Below, piece by piece: positions 34,400 through 45,992 of a DNA stretch of 64,000 bases. Numbering within the stretch: the stretch's first letter is position 1; each line of letters opens with the position of its first letter. The DNA comes from Hypsibius dujardini (Eukaryota > Tardigrada > Eutardigrada > Parachela > Hypsibiidae), in assembly GCA_001579985.1 (NCBI GenBank), contig LRSR01005694.1, positions 23,813-87,812 of the forward strand, in the 5' to 3' direction. The position numbers and the translations under genes were made by a program. The notes beneath the pieces were generated by a model that had not been told where the DNA came from, searched no databases, and saw only the letters and a program-made list of their open reading frames with translations.

Positions 34400-37300
34400 A
34401 TGAAACTATTCAGTGCTGTTTTATTCTGGATGGGCATTAAAGAGCTGGGATCGAGCAAGACAAACATTTTGAAGGTCACGGTTAAGTCTGGTGGGGCTAC
34501 ACTGCCAGCAAATGTTTACAAGGTTTGTGTGCAGCCATTAGTGCCTTTTGCTTTTATCCCTGTTATTGTTCATATTTGAATGATACACAAATGATATTGA
34601 GGCATTTAAAATACAGTTTTCCCGTATTTCCGTCGGAGTCAATTTATTCAGCCGTAAAAATTCATCCTTTTGGTTTATGTGTTGAAAAATGGCGCAAATG
34701 AGTTTGAGCCAAACCGAAAAAAAGGAGTTCGTTTGATCAAAGAAACAAATAATAAATAAATAAATTACTAAATTATTGATAGTGTCGATGGGCCTTTCGC
34801 GTTAAAGGTCACGTTCCGAACGCCGTTAAAAGAATTCCTAATTTTCAATGGTTGCAGCTAGCGTCAGATAAGATTTACATACTGTTTTTTTAATAAGCAG
34901 TTAACGATCGAAAACTTTCATAAAAAGGTAGTTTAAAAAGTTATAAAAACCTGGTTATTAATTTTTATGACAACTGAGTTCCGGTAAACTTTATTCAATA
35001 GGTATGGAATGCAGTATACAGGGCTTACCGTTCGGATTACTCCGACGTGGATATTGTCTTCCAAGGAGTCGGCGTCGCGGACGGTGTCCGACGGTTCGCC
35101 ACTCGAGAATACAGCTTTGCTGCATTGAACGACGACCTGTCGGACGAGCAATACGCCAACAATTCCGACTGGCAGCTCTTCCCCACTTTTGCCTTGTATG
35201 TTCGCATTTCTTTCTAATTTCTGACCTATTTAGTGAAATCCTTATCGGATTGCTTTGGTTGCAGGCCCGTTTCACTTGCGTATAACGTCCCGGAACTGGC
35301 AGAGGAATCATCAAACGCTGGTTCAGGCATTTGGAATACCGGCAATTTGAATTTGACTCGTGAAAATATCGTTGGAATATTCAACGGGACCATTAAGTAC
35401 TGGAACGATTCACAGCTGGTCGATAACAATGTAGCACTTGCGGATGTTACGAAAAAAATTATTATTGGGGCCGCGATTGGAGGGACTAGCATTTTTACGA
35501 AAGCTCTGACTGCATTTAGTAGCGAGTGGTCACGTACCTATGGCAGTTTCAGCGATGGTACGCACGGACATTTGTAGTGTGCCTCTTCTGACCGTATGTC
35601 TGTACATATGCTGCTTGTGTCTGTCTGTCTGCCTGCCTGCCTGCTTGCCTTTTTTGACATTGCTCATTCTTCAGGATGCTCCAAGTCTGAAATCGCCAAA
35701 AGATGGCGGGCTTCGTTGAACATTCAGTGCGTTTACAAAAACATGGGCCTCCAATTCTTCATCCTCAATACCAAATACTCGATCGGCTTCATCGGGTCCG
35801 CGGATGCCCGTGATGCCGAGCTCCCCGATGCACGCATACTAAATCAAGACAACAACTGGGTTCGACCAAGCGTGCAAACAACCCAGGCCGCCATGGACAA
35901 TGTTTCGACGAATTTGGGCCTTCGTTTAACCGGTCCGCTTATTAACGCTCCGGGACCCTTTTCCTACCCCATTGCGGGGTACACCTACGTGTTGATCCGC
36001 AAGACAACGATGACTAACTGTACCGTGGCGATGGAGCTGTACCGGATGTTCGCCTTTCTGCTGGAGAGCTCGGTGGCCCGCAGCATCGTTTCCGACCTGA
36101 TTAATGCCCCGTTGAGTGGAGTCGTTTGGCGGCAGGTGAAGGACCATGCGCTGGATGAGATGATGTGTCAAGGGTTCCGCGTTAAGGTGAGAGGAGAAAA
36201 GAAAGGAAAGCATAATTGATTATTCTGCCATGGAACTGAGGAATGGTATCTATGCGAGGGTGTCGAAAGAGAAAGAATGGTCAAAACATCAGAGGACAAT
36301 AATTTTAGGAATATTGTTACGACTGAAAGGCTGATACGGATTTGTTGATGCGAAGACTCAATTCCGCTGGTTCCTGTGAAAAATTGCCGCAACATAATGT
36401 ATCCCGGAAATATATCATGGTCTTGGTTTGTTCATTACTCACGTTTCCCTCACAGTTCACAGTGAATGGCTTTCTGATTGAGCTTTATGTTTATTGCTAA
36501 GTTGTTACTGAAGGGTTATTTCCTACAACTGGAATAACTGTGACGACGCCTATCTTTACTACTAAATTACACACACGCAAGTGTTCTATTTTTCTAGGTT
36601 ATGCGTGTAAAATTAACCAAACATCTCACCAAATCGTTAAATTTTTTTAAAATGCATAATTAAAACAAACCAATGTGTACGGAAACATATATTATAAGTG
36701 AAAAGATTTGGCATTTCTCCACAGTCACTGTACTATATTTAAGGCACCTTCATACGTTCACTCTGTATCGTAGAATAGCTCATTATATTTTGGGATTAAA
36801 CTTGAGTAAACAGGAATGCTGTATGTGACTGGTGATCCCTCAGTTGAACAATGTGAAAATCAATTATTAAACAGGGACTTCCATTCAAAGCACTATTTCT
36901 TTGAAAATCTTCGGTTCGTTACGAATATGTGGGTTTCTCATGGGATGAAATGTCGCCTAAATGTCATAACCCAAATTGTCATAACCAGTGTCAAACTTTT
37001 GTGATAATTTGATAAATGGGTTGATCTATGTGAAGATTTTTAAATGTATTTCGGAATTTAAGTGGTTGGATTCTTGATTGAGGCTTAGGCTACAAGTCCC
37101 CTTCCCCTTTTTTGACCCCTCCCTTTCTCTATTTTGGATGTTGACCATTGCTCTCTAACTCAATAAAATGGGGATTGATTTTTTAGAATTCTTGTTGTTT
37201 CCTCATCATAAAAATGGACATGGCCCGAGCCAGTGCGAAGTGAAAATCCAAAGCGACCCCCAATTTTATCTTCACTGCCATGGTTATGGCCACACCATTT

Positions 37301-40300
37301 ATTCCACCAATGTCCAAATCTTTGGGTTTTCACACTAAAAGATTAATACAAACTTTCCAAAATAATTAAACTTGGTCATTAATTAAACATCCTGTACGCA
37401 TATTCAAACAGAATTTCTCAACCACATTATTGCATTTTATCAAATCCAAAATATACCGCATAGAAATTTTGTTCCATCTGATAGGACCTTGTGGCAGTGG
37501 CGACCTCCATCGAAGACGGCTCCTATGATGCCTGGAAATTACCCGTCACAATTGTCTGTGTCTTAATTGGTGCGGCTCTCCTCATGCTCCTGGCATTCTT
37601 CCTCTACATCAAGTACACTCAAAATCGTAGTGCCCTCCGGAATACCTTCATTATCCCGTTGAACGTGATAGAGACTGTCACGAAGAGCGCTGGCTCTCTA
37701 CCGACCATGAGCGTGACTTCCTCGAACCCTTCAAAAACGCAGACTCACGACACGATGGAATGGACCACTGGGGCCGGGGCGGGAGTTGTGAAGGCAAGTA
37801 TTTCTTAATATAATTTTTCTAAATTTCATTATTGAATGTATATAAAAGTAAATGTAGTAAATTCACAAACAATACACATAAATAGCAAAAATACAAACAA
37901 ATAAATATTGTTTTGATGAATTAGATAAAGTATTAAAACATTTGAAAACAAAATACAAAAAAATCGTTTTAATTGCATTACCATAAATATAATTAACACA
38001 GTATTAAAATAAAACAATATAATTATTTTTTGGGAAGGTCGTCGGAGGAGAGCAATTTTTAACGCGGAAATTATGCAGTCATTTGAATCCAGACACGATG
38101 CAGTGGTCAACCAAGGTGATGCTGGTCCGGCTAAAAGACAAACTGTCCCACGGCAATCTTCTTCGGATGGTGGGCGTGGCGTATCACGATGCGAAATGGA
38201 AGCTAATTACGGCCTGCCCAACTAAAGGACGTCTGCAAGACATTCTCCACGCCGGAAAGTACAATTTGGATAACATATTTCGCCACTCCATTTTGAATGA
38301 TATTGCGGATGGAATGGCGTATTTGCACAAGAACGGGTTAGTACATGGCCAATTGACCTCAAACAGTTGTTACATCGATGCGAGGTGGAACGTGGTTGTC
38401 GGGGACTGGGAACAGTTTGCGCTGCATCAGGCGCAGAAGATTCAGTTTGTGGCGTTTGAAAACCTTTACGCTGAAGCAAATGCCGGTATGTATGTTCAAC
38501 GGAAAGATAGACAGACAGAGAGGCAGGCAGACAGACAGACAGTAAAGGGGGCACAATATTGAGTTTAATTGTGAAGCTGAGGTTGCGTCCGCTCCTTTCA
38601 GAGATCGAAAGGGACATTGCAAACTACGCAGAATACCTCAAGTGTCTTTTCTGGACCGCGCCGGAAGCATTGACGAAGGACCACAACGATATCTTCATTG
38701 CCTCCCGTCCGGGAAAACCCGCGGACGTTTACAGCTACGGCATCATCACCTTCGAAGTCTTGACGGACCTCTTGCCGTATGAAAACACTGTTGAACACGA
38801 TGCCTTCGGTCGCCCCCTTCTCCTGCTGGTCCTCATCAAAATGGATCACCTCCGCCCGACTATTCCGATCGAAACACTCATGAACTCCGGTCACATATCC
38901 GCTCTAGTCAAAGCGACCTGGAAAAGTGAAGCCAATGAACGACCGACCTTTACAGACATATTAAGGCTCATGCGAACGGCCAACCCGAAACACCGAAATA
39001 TCATCGACTCGATGATGCAGGCAGTCGAGAATTACGCCGCGAGTTTGGAGGAGAAGGTCGCAGAACGGACGCGCGAACTGGAACGGCTGACCAAGAACAT
39101 GGAGTCTTTACTGCATAGTATGCTTCCACCTTCGATTGCGGACCGGCTGGCCAAAGGGTTGACAGTTGAGCCGGAGTTTTACGAGTCGAGCACGCTCTTC
39201 TTCTCGGATATCGTTGGGTTTACTTCCATTGCATCGGCTTCCGCACCGCTGGATATCGTCACATTGCTCAACGACCTTTACTCCGGTATGTTCTTCTAAT
39301 ATAGCTAGGTTTGTGGCCCATGTGTGGTCCATATGGTAGGTAGTCTGAACGGGTTACTTAAGCTCAGTGGGCGACAAGTTCCTTCACTCCAGTGTCCCGG
39401 AAAACAAGCTTCCTCTTCCTCTCTGCTTTTCGTACACTCATCTGTCGTCGGCTCACAATCCTACCTTATTTTCTGTCATTCTGAATGTCGATTCGTTTTT
39501 CGATCTTTTCGCCTCTGTTGTCTGTCTCGTCTGTCTCGTCTGGCTAATTCCGTGCTTTTAGACTTACAGCGTCAATCGCTCTTCCATTTTGTTTGAGTTG
39601 AATTGACTTCGTTAATTAACAGTCCGTCCGTCATCGCCCGTCTCTCGCCTCATCGATCCGTCCTTTTGTCAGTCTGTCCGTCTCTCTGTTTATCAGTCCC
39701 TCTGTCGGTCTGAAACGGTGATGCGCTTCACCCCCGGAAGGTCGGGGAATCACTCTTTAGTTGGGCGGGGCGAGGGATATTTTCACCCTTGCGCGTGATT
39801 TTGCCGCGCGCGTGCGCCGACGGTAAAGGGGACATCTTTAGTAAACCATTGCAGCATTTTGCATTTGGTTATTCGAATTGTCTTCTGTGGATATAGCAAC
39901 GGTATAAATTGTCTGGAGGGTTGATTGCCCAGACATACAAAGACACATACGTCCGCCACACTGTGGCGTAAGCATTTACATTCCCGGAATAGCTCCGGTT
40001 TCCGGTGGCTCAGCTGAAGTCGAGTCGGTTTCCTAATAATGGCTATCTGGGGTCCTTACGCTATTCCGGGGCATCTCAATTTGTCTTTCTTCCGACATAT
40101 GACTACTCGGCATCCCATTTCCGGCATTGGTAACCACAACCCGCAACCTCATCACGTGAAGACATGGCGAACCCCGATGTCTTTATTGCATCTGCGATCC
40201 ACCATGCAAATGCGGTGCCAGCGATATCTGAAAACGATAGAACAGAGAAGGACCACCCGTCACCAAAATACTTGCCAGTTCGAGTGCCACGAGTGCGTCT

Positions 40301-42604
40301 GTCACAGCCGCCGTCAATGCGACATAACCAAAATGCCGAATCCTCCCCCAAACGAAACCTGTCCATAGACTGTTTCGGACAATCAAAACACCATTAGACA
40401 TACACCGACTCAATCGTGGACAGATCAACAGATCCATACAAGCAAACACGACAGGCGTTTCAGACCTACACAGTCATTTACATTGTTTCGGTTCCAACAT
40501 GATTCTTCTTAACTCACCCTTCTAACTCAACAAGGAGTCTAACTCCTTGTGTTCTCCTCTCTTCTTTCATAGAATGTTTAAATTTTCTTTCAAATTCCGT
40601 CCCGGAACTTATTTCACTGGCTTTCTCACTAACTATTTAACTCTCAAATACACATTTTGTGCTTCTCGCGTCTCCTTATTTTTCTCTTCCATCCGTGATT
40701 TGTTCACTCCTTAGTAGCAATGAACAATCTCTATCATTTTTGCCAGTGGTCTGCAAACCGCTGTACGTAAAACTACTGCTGTGTTGGCCGACCGGATTTC
40801 TGAGATTGAGATTCCAACACCACACCGTGATTACATTCACCGCATCCCGCGTCTGCCTCGCTCTCCAATCCCGGAGACTCCGAAGCCGATGGACCTCTAA
40901 CTCTCCGCCCGTGCGCCAACACGAACTCCCGCCTGGTCTGCTTCGTTCTTTATCGTTTGCGNTCACCGCATCCCGCGTCTGCCTCGCTCTCCAATCCCGG
41001 AGACTCCGAAGCCGATGGACCTCTAACTCTCCGCCCGTGCGCCAACACGAACTCCCGCCTGGTCTGCTTCGTTCTTTATCGTTTGCGTCACCGACTGACA
41101 AAGAATCCCTATCACACGTCCATCCGTCTCTTTGTCCGTCCGTCTGTCCCTCTGCCTTTCGTCCATTCCTCCGTGCCTCTGTCCGCCCGTCCGTCCCCTC
41201 CATCCAGGAGTCCATTCATCGAAGCATAAGAACTGATAAGCCTAATCATAATGATTTTATCCTCGCATCTGTTTTGCAGCGTTCGACGGGGTGATACGGG
41301 GATTTGACGTCTACAAGGTGGAGACGATCGGTGATGCGTACATGTGCATTTCCGGCCTGCCGCACCGGAACGGCGACGACCATGCCAATCAAATCGCAAC
41401 TATGGCGCTGGACATGCTCTTCACTGTCACCACCATTCCGATTCGACACATGCCGGAACGAAAGCTGCAAATTCGCATTGGCGCCCATACCGGCGCGGTC
41501 ATGGCGGGAGTTGTGGGGATAACGATGCCTCGATACTGCCTCTTTGGTGACACCGGTATACAGTACTGTCTGTCTGTCTATTAACCAGGAGAATGGGTAA
41601 AATGTTAAAAATGTTTCTTATAGTCAATACGGCTTCCCGGATGGAAAGCTCCTCACTACCAATGCGGATTCAAATATCGGACGACACGAGGTCGCTGCTT
41701 GCCAAGCTCAATGTATACTCCATGATGTTCCGTGGGGACTCCATAATCAAGGTTTGTCACATATTTCACTTAAGCGTTTTTTCATATATGTGCAATGCAA
41801 AACGCATCCACTTCACTTTTTTACATGGCCTAATATTAGTGATTATCCATATATTTTAGTTCATCGGCAGGGTACTGAGAATCGTTTTTTATCAGAAGTT
41901 CAAAGTCCGGACAACACTGGAAGATATTTTGTTTCCCCTGGTTTTCACTGTGAAAACTTAGATTTTTGAGAAAGGTTCCATTTAAAAACGTTTCCATTTT
42001 TCCTTTCCGAATTCAATTGGCAATCGATTCAAAATATCATAATCGTTTTTTGGTGTCAGGGAGCGGCTATTTCTCGAATGTCACTCGGAAGTTTCCGCTC
42101 TGGATTGAAACTAGCTCATCGCCCCGCCCTCTGGCATCGGAAAAAGATTCTGATGTCGATTTCAAATTGAATTTGAATTGGGATATTGTCAAAAATTTTG
42201 AAATGAACCTTTTCTAGCTTTTTATTTTACCGTGAAAAACTGGGGAGAAGTGCTGTCTTCCAGTGTCTTCCGGACTTTGAAATTCTGCCCAAAAAGCATT
42301 TAGAGCCATGTCGATGCAATCAATTTTATGGATCATCATTAATGAAGGACAAACTCAAAAAATAAAATGGAGATGTTTTGCGTGCCGCTTATGAAAACCG
42401 ATCCGAGTACTAATCAGATCGACTAGAATTGTAGTCTTAATTGGTCGGTTTTGTGAAGCGATGTCCATTCCGTTGAAGGGAAAAGGAGCCATGAAGACGT
42501 ACTGGCTGGTCGGCAAAGAGGGATACGTCAACCCACTTCCAGCGTTCGATTCGGGAAAAGATGAGGAACTTCTCCTTCTGCTGGATGAAACTCAAGTCAA
42601 ATAA
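34400..42604 (+). CDS. Receptor guanylyl cyclase with PstS-like ectodomain
   Basis: Single-pass receptor predicted to make cGMP. Ten exons (34400-34522, 35002-35195, 35265-35557, 35675-36186, 37485-37793, 38038-38485, 38602-39285, 41280-41555, 41624-41751, 42479-42604) give 1030 residues. A short signal peptide ([13 protein letters not shown]) is followed by about 345 residues resembling bacterial Pst[59 protein letters not shown] and [11 protein letters not shown]. One helix crosses the membrane (about 392-420). The kinase-homology domain (about 485-770) lacks HRD and DFG (HGQLTSNSC and GDW instead), so it is a pseudokinase. A coiled-coil linker ([20 protein letters not shown]) leads to the cyclase, which has both metal aspartates ([14 protein letters not shown]) and the guanine-selecting Glu and Cys ([18 protein letters not shown]). 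It should be an active guanylyl cyclase. Exon 5 uses a GC donor (AAG|GCAAGT). Ectodomain and cyclase are joined by continuous phases across every intron. Confidence 0.92.
36187..37484. other. Intron 4 of the guanylyl cyclase gene, no feature seen
   Basis: The intron separates the PstS-like ectodomain exons from the transmembrane exon. It is AT-rich, and I see no exon, repeat family or mobile element in it. Confidence 0.5.
39286..41279. other. Intron 7 of the guanylyl cyclase gene
   Basis: A 2-kb intron splitting LLNDLYS from [19 protein letters not shown] inside the cyclase domain. It contains GTCC/CTGT repeats near 39620-39700 and 41100-41215 and a duplicated 125-base segment around an undetermined base at 40962. 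No other gene is supported in it. Confidence 0.65.
40837..41087. repeat. Two identical 125-base copies flanking an N
   Basis: Bases 40837-40961 and 40963-41087 appear identical by eye (TCACCGCATCCCGCGTCTGC to TATCGTTTGCG), separated by the only ambiguous base in the window at 40962. This may be an assembly join that duplicated one segment, or a real tandem repeat of unresolved copy number. Confidence 0.85.
41870..42310. mobile_element. Foldback repeat, copy 2 (last cyclase intron)
   Basis: Palindromic organisation like the other copies: AGTCCGGACAACACTGGAAG near the left and CTTCCAGTGTCTTCCGGACT near the right are complementary. The centre has diverged GAGCGG/CCCCGCCC core halves. Confidence 0.6.
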
Positions 42605-42681
42605 TTATTGCTATAACCATGCGTTTAGTCAGTCTGGTGCAAGATGGGAGAGATGACGCTCTTTGTGTGTACGCTTCAAGT

Positions 42682-42687
42682 AATAAA
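42682..42687 (+). other. Polyadenylation signal AATAAA of the guanylyl cyclase gene
   Basis: AATAAA about 80 bases after the cyclase stop codon. Confidence 0.6.
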
Positions 42688-42829
42688 AGTCTAATACCGG
42701 ATTGTTATTCGCTAAACAGCAGAACAAAAGAACGGTGGAAACAAATTGGTTAGCGACAGTTTTATTTCAGCCCGCATAATTGCTTGAAGGCCAACTAAAG
42801 AAATATTTGTTTTATTAAGACCAAATTTA

Positions 42830-43130
42830 GTGATGAAAATAAAAATTTATTCGCCGGTAAAGTCGGGCAAAATGTTTTGGTAATATTTCAAAGTTGAAAA
42901 AACACTGGAAGAATCCATTTTCTTTCATTTTCAATCTAATAATAATGATTTTTAGAACTACATAAAATATGACCTTTTTAGAAGATCCCATTCCAAATTT
43001 AATTTGGAGTCGATTGGAATTAGTCAAAAAAAGTCTGAGGTCAGTGGGCGGAGCTATAGACCAAAACTAGACAACTTCACTGGAATTATCGGCCCTTTTT
43101 GACTTAGAAACCCGGCCAAATTTTCTCTGT
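42830..43130. mobile_element. Foldback repeat, copy 3 (about one half)
   Basis: Starts with TAGTGATGAAAATAAAAATT, passes GATTTTTAGAACTACATAAA and AATTTGGAGTCGATTGGAAT and reaches the core TGGGCGGAGCTATAG, all shared with the copy at 45130-45620. The second half is missing or degraded, and it abuts the edge of the duplicated block. Confidence 0.55.
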
Positions 43131-43277
43131 TTTGTTAAAGAAAATGAATTATTTGTAAGCTGCTTGCTTACCGATGCTTTAACTGAAAGGATTTAAATTA
43201 AAATAATTGCCCTTATCGTCGGAAGAAAAAGATTAGCGCCGCATAAATTTCACCGGAGACTACGTGAGCAGAAGTTA

Positions 43278-43422
43278 CTGTAGAGTCCCGACCCATCCGT
43301 GGTGCCTGCGTCATCACACAGTAAAAAGCGACCCTTTTGATTGATTGCAAAGATGTGCGGCCCACCGGGTCTGATTCACTGGTGGGTCCAAAAAGTACCA
43401 CGTATGGGTCGGGACTCTACAG
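43278..43422. mobile_element. 145-bp terminal-inverted-repeat element, TA target site
   Basis: The ends are CTGTAGAGTCCCGACCCAT and its exact complement, extending imperfectly to about 27 bases, and the element is flanked by TA on both sides. The other duplication arm reads straight through the site (GCAGAAGTTAATTGAGAAAT on the complement near 17000-17025), so the empty site is visible. It has no coding capacity. It is a MITE mobilised by a TA-targeting transposase, such as a Tc1/mariner-type enzyme, by inference. Confidence 0.85.
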
Positions 43423-43653
43423 TAACTGAGAAATAGATGCAATGGTATATAACCAATCTGACTCGTCATATCTTATCAAACAGATTTATGCCTCGTCGTA
43501 TGACCTTCGAAGCTCGCTTGAAGCTCGCACATATTGTGTCGTACGCTCCTTGCGGTCGCTCTACGCGTATATGCGCTGAATTCCTGAGAATAGTTTTCTG
43601 ACAAATTTTGTCGATATCTTTACAGTTGAAGTTACCTTTGTGTAAGCTGGAAA

Positions 43654-44934
43654 ATGGGTGCGGAGGAATACGATTATATATTTAAAAGTATGGTACGTTC
43701 ACTTTTTTTGCATACGTAAACTTTCTAGTAATTGTTGCCCCAACAAGTTAATACAGTACATTGAGAAGGATGGACGTTGTGGCTTTTTCAGTTGTCATGG
43801 TCGGCTACTGTGGAGTGGGGAAGAGCAATCTTCTATCGTCCTTCACGCGAAACGAATTTCACACGAACAACCACACTACCATCGGGTTGGATTTTGCCAC
43901 GAAACGCGTTGAGATCAACGGCCGGCATATCAAGGTAAAGTACCTAACTCATTTACAGACCTTAATGGTAAAAAAAAGTAGCTGATGCGAATGGCTCCTT
44001 TTTAGGCTCAAATATGGGACACTTCAGGGCAGAAACGCTTTACACCTTTAGCGAGCGCGTAAGCCAAAATATTCTTATTAACGTTTACCATCACATATCA
44101 ACTTATTTTATTTATTATACTAGTCTCTGAATTTGTGTCAGTCCATTACTGATTACAGTTAAAGTTCCAAATATGCCCTTCGTCTAATATGTCAAATGTT
44201 ACTTAATTTTATATACGGCTGGTGGAGAACATTTCTTAATTTCTTTTATCATAATAATTTGCGAATGTACAACTAATTTCTGTATACTTTGTATGAAAAA
44301 AGGTATTCCAAACATTAAAATAAATTCATGAAATATATTTTGCGTATGCGTAAATCATATTAATTCATAATTCATAATTGATGATGTATATTTGCATAAG
44401 TGTAATTGTATGTGTTTATCAGGTATTTTTGTGGTGCGAAAGGTGCGCTGCTGGTTTATGATATTACAGAAGGCTATCACACAATCGAGTGCTGGCTCCG
44501 CGAACTCCGCGAACACGCTCCCAAGGACATTATCATCATGCTGGTCGGCAACAAAAGCGACCTCGGCCACCTTCGCAAGGTCCCATCAGAAGTTGCCCAA
44601 GCTTTTGCAGGTCTATAGTTAGTTTCTCCTACCTTCTTCTACCCCAACTTAATTCGTAATATAATAATTTTGTTCCTTTTTTAACATACACAATACAGAA
44701 CAAAATGGCATGAGTTTCATCGAGACTTCCGCCAAGGACTCCAGCAACGTAGGAAAGGCCTTCCATGATTTATTGGGTCAGATTTACACCCTCCATCATA
44801 GTAAAGAATTGCTCAACGCTGGTGAAGATGACGACAACAATAAGAAGGCCCCACCACATGGCTCCTCCACGGTCATTCGACTTGACCGTTCCAACTCACA
44901 GCAAGATAGCCAAATAAATCGGGGATGTTGCTGA
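43654..44934 (+). CDS. Rab11-like GTPase with altered G motifs (Rab C)
   Basis: Inverted duplicate of Rab B. Exons 43654-43687, 43792-43934, 44006-44058, 44423-44610 and 44699-44934 have exactly the same five lengths as Rab B, giving an intact 217-residue frame with all splice sites. The nucleotide-binding region is changed: the P-loop is GYCGVGKS where Rab B has GDSGVGKS, switch I is [11 protein letters not shown] for [11 protein letters not shown], and switch II is [20 protein letters not shown] for [20 protein letters not shown]. The lysine and serine of GKS, the DxxG aspartate and glycine, NKSD and ETSA remain, and the C-terminus INRGCC is kept. Open frame plus clustered motif changes suggests either a changed nucleotide cycle or relaxed constraint. 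Membrane targeting should be preserved. Its start [11 protein letters not shown] matches Rab B. Confidence 0.9.
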
Positions 44935-45992
44935 AAATAATTCCGACTGTATAGCAATGGTATTGGCAGACTAAAAGAACGCTCAGTACCAGTGGTTTCA
45001 ATGGTCATATTCATTAATTAATTAATTGCTACATATGAAAATAATCACTCGAACGAAATATACATACTTTTTGGCGGCATTCTTCAAATACCGAATTCAC
45101 AATCCATTCGAAATAGTAACTTTTTGTATTTAGACCATGGTAGTTATAACACTTTTTCGCCGGTCAAATGATACAAAGTTATTTTGCAATATTTCAGTGT
45201 TAGAAAAACTGGTAGTTTCCGTTTTTCCTCGTTTTGATTGTAAAAATATTGATTTTTAGAACTTCATTAAGTATGATCTTTTTTAATATTTTCCCATTTT
45301 AAATTCAAATTGGAGTCGCCTGGTATCAGCCAAAAAAATTTAGGAGTATGTGGGCGGAGCTATAGGCCAAACTTCGAAAGCTTCGGTGGAATTTCGGTCC
45401 TTTTTAAAAAGTATCCAGAGCTCCGCCCCTTATCTCCGACAAATATTTGGCTGATATGAATCGACTCGAAATTGAATTTGAAATGGAACAGTGTCAAAAT
45501 AATTGTTTTTCAGTTACTTCTAAAAGCCACCATTTCTACAGTGAAAATGAGGGGAAATGTAATCTTCCTATGTTTCACCAACTTTAAAATATCACAGACA
45601 AACATTTGTTTGACCTTACCGGGAAATATATTTTAATATTGATCACTGACGTAAATCTAAATAAAAAACATTGTTTGCAGTGATCCTGGACTCGGCACCT
45701 AAATAATGTCCTAACTTGTAAGTAAGAGTGAAATATGGGGAGTTTTGCAGTTGAGCAACCGGAAGTAGGGATCCATACTGATTAGGTAATATGACCCTCG
45801 TGGGAACTTAAAAGCTTCCATTTGCAAAATGATCCATAAATGCACACCTTTTTTTAGAAAAATTAGTTGCTCTCAAAAACACACATGAACAATTTATCGT
45901 TTTGGCCCTTAAAATCTTCGTGCGAGAAAGAATGAGTCTCAATCAAATGAACCCATTTCTCTTATATCCAAAGATGCAAATAATAAAAAAAA
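44935..45992. other. Gap after Rab C
   Basis: Rab C 3' flank and foldback copy 4 up to about 45620; beyond that nothing recognised until the stop codon of the minus-strand gene at 45993. Confidence 0.5.
45130..45620. mobile_element. Foldback repeat, copy 4 (most complete)
   Basis: The left half (TTTTTCGCCGGTC, AATATTTCAGTG, GATTTTTAGAACTTC, AAATTGGAGTCG, GGGCGGAGCTATAGG) is mirrored by the right half (GAGCTCCGCCCC, CGACTCGAAATTGAATTT, TACAGTGAAAATGAGG, TAAAATATCACAG, CTTACCGGGAAATA). No coding capacity. Confidence 0.65.

Larger units (their letters stand above)
42605..43653. other. Gap before Rab C with two mobile elements
   Basis: Holds the cyclase 3' end, a foldback element half and a 145-base terminal-inverted-repeat element. 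From about 43135 on it is the right duplication arm. No gene is supported. Confidence 0.6.
43135..45620. repeat. Right arm of the inverted segmental duplication
   Basis: Reverse-complement match of about 14690-17165, containing Rab C, its introns, both flanks and a foldback element. It differs by scattered substitutions and by one inserted 145-base element (43278-43422) that the left arm lacks. Confidence 0.85.

Noticed and set aside
40676-41294. Long open frames on both strands around the N
   Set aside because: They arise from the duplicated 125-base segment and adjacent GTCC repeats inside a cyclase intron.
43654-44934. Rab C as a processed pseudogene
   Set aside because: All four introns, splice sites and flanks are present, and the frame is intact, so it is a DNA-level duplicate and not a retrocopy.
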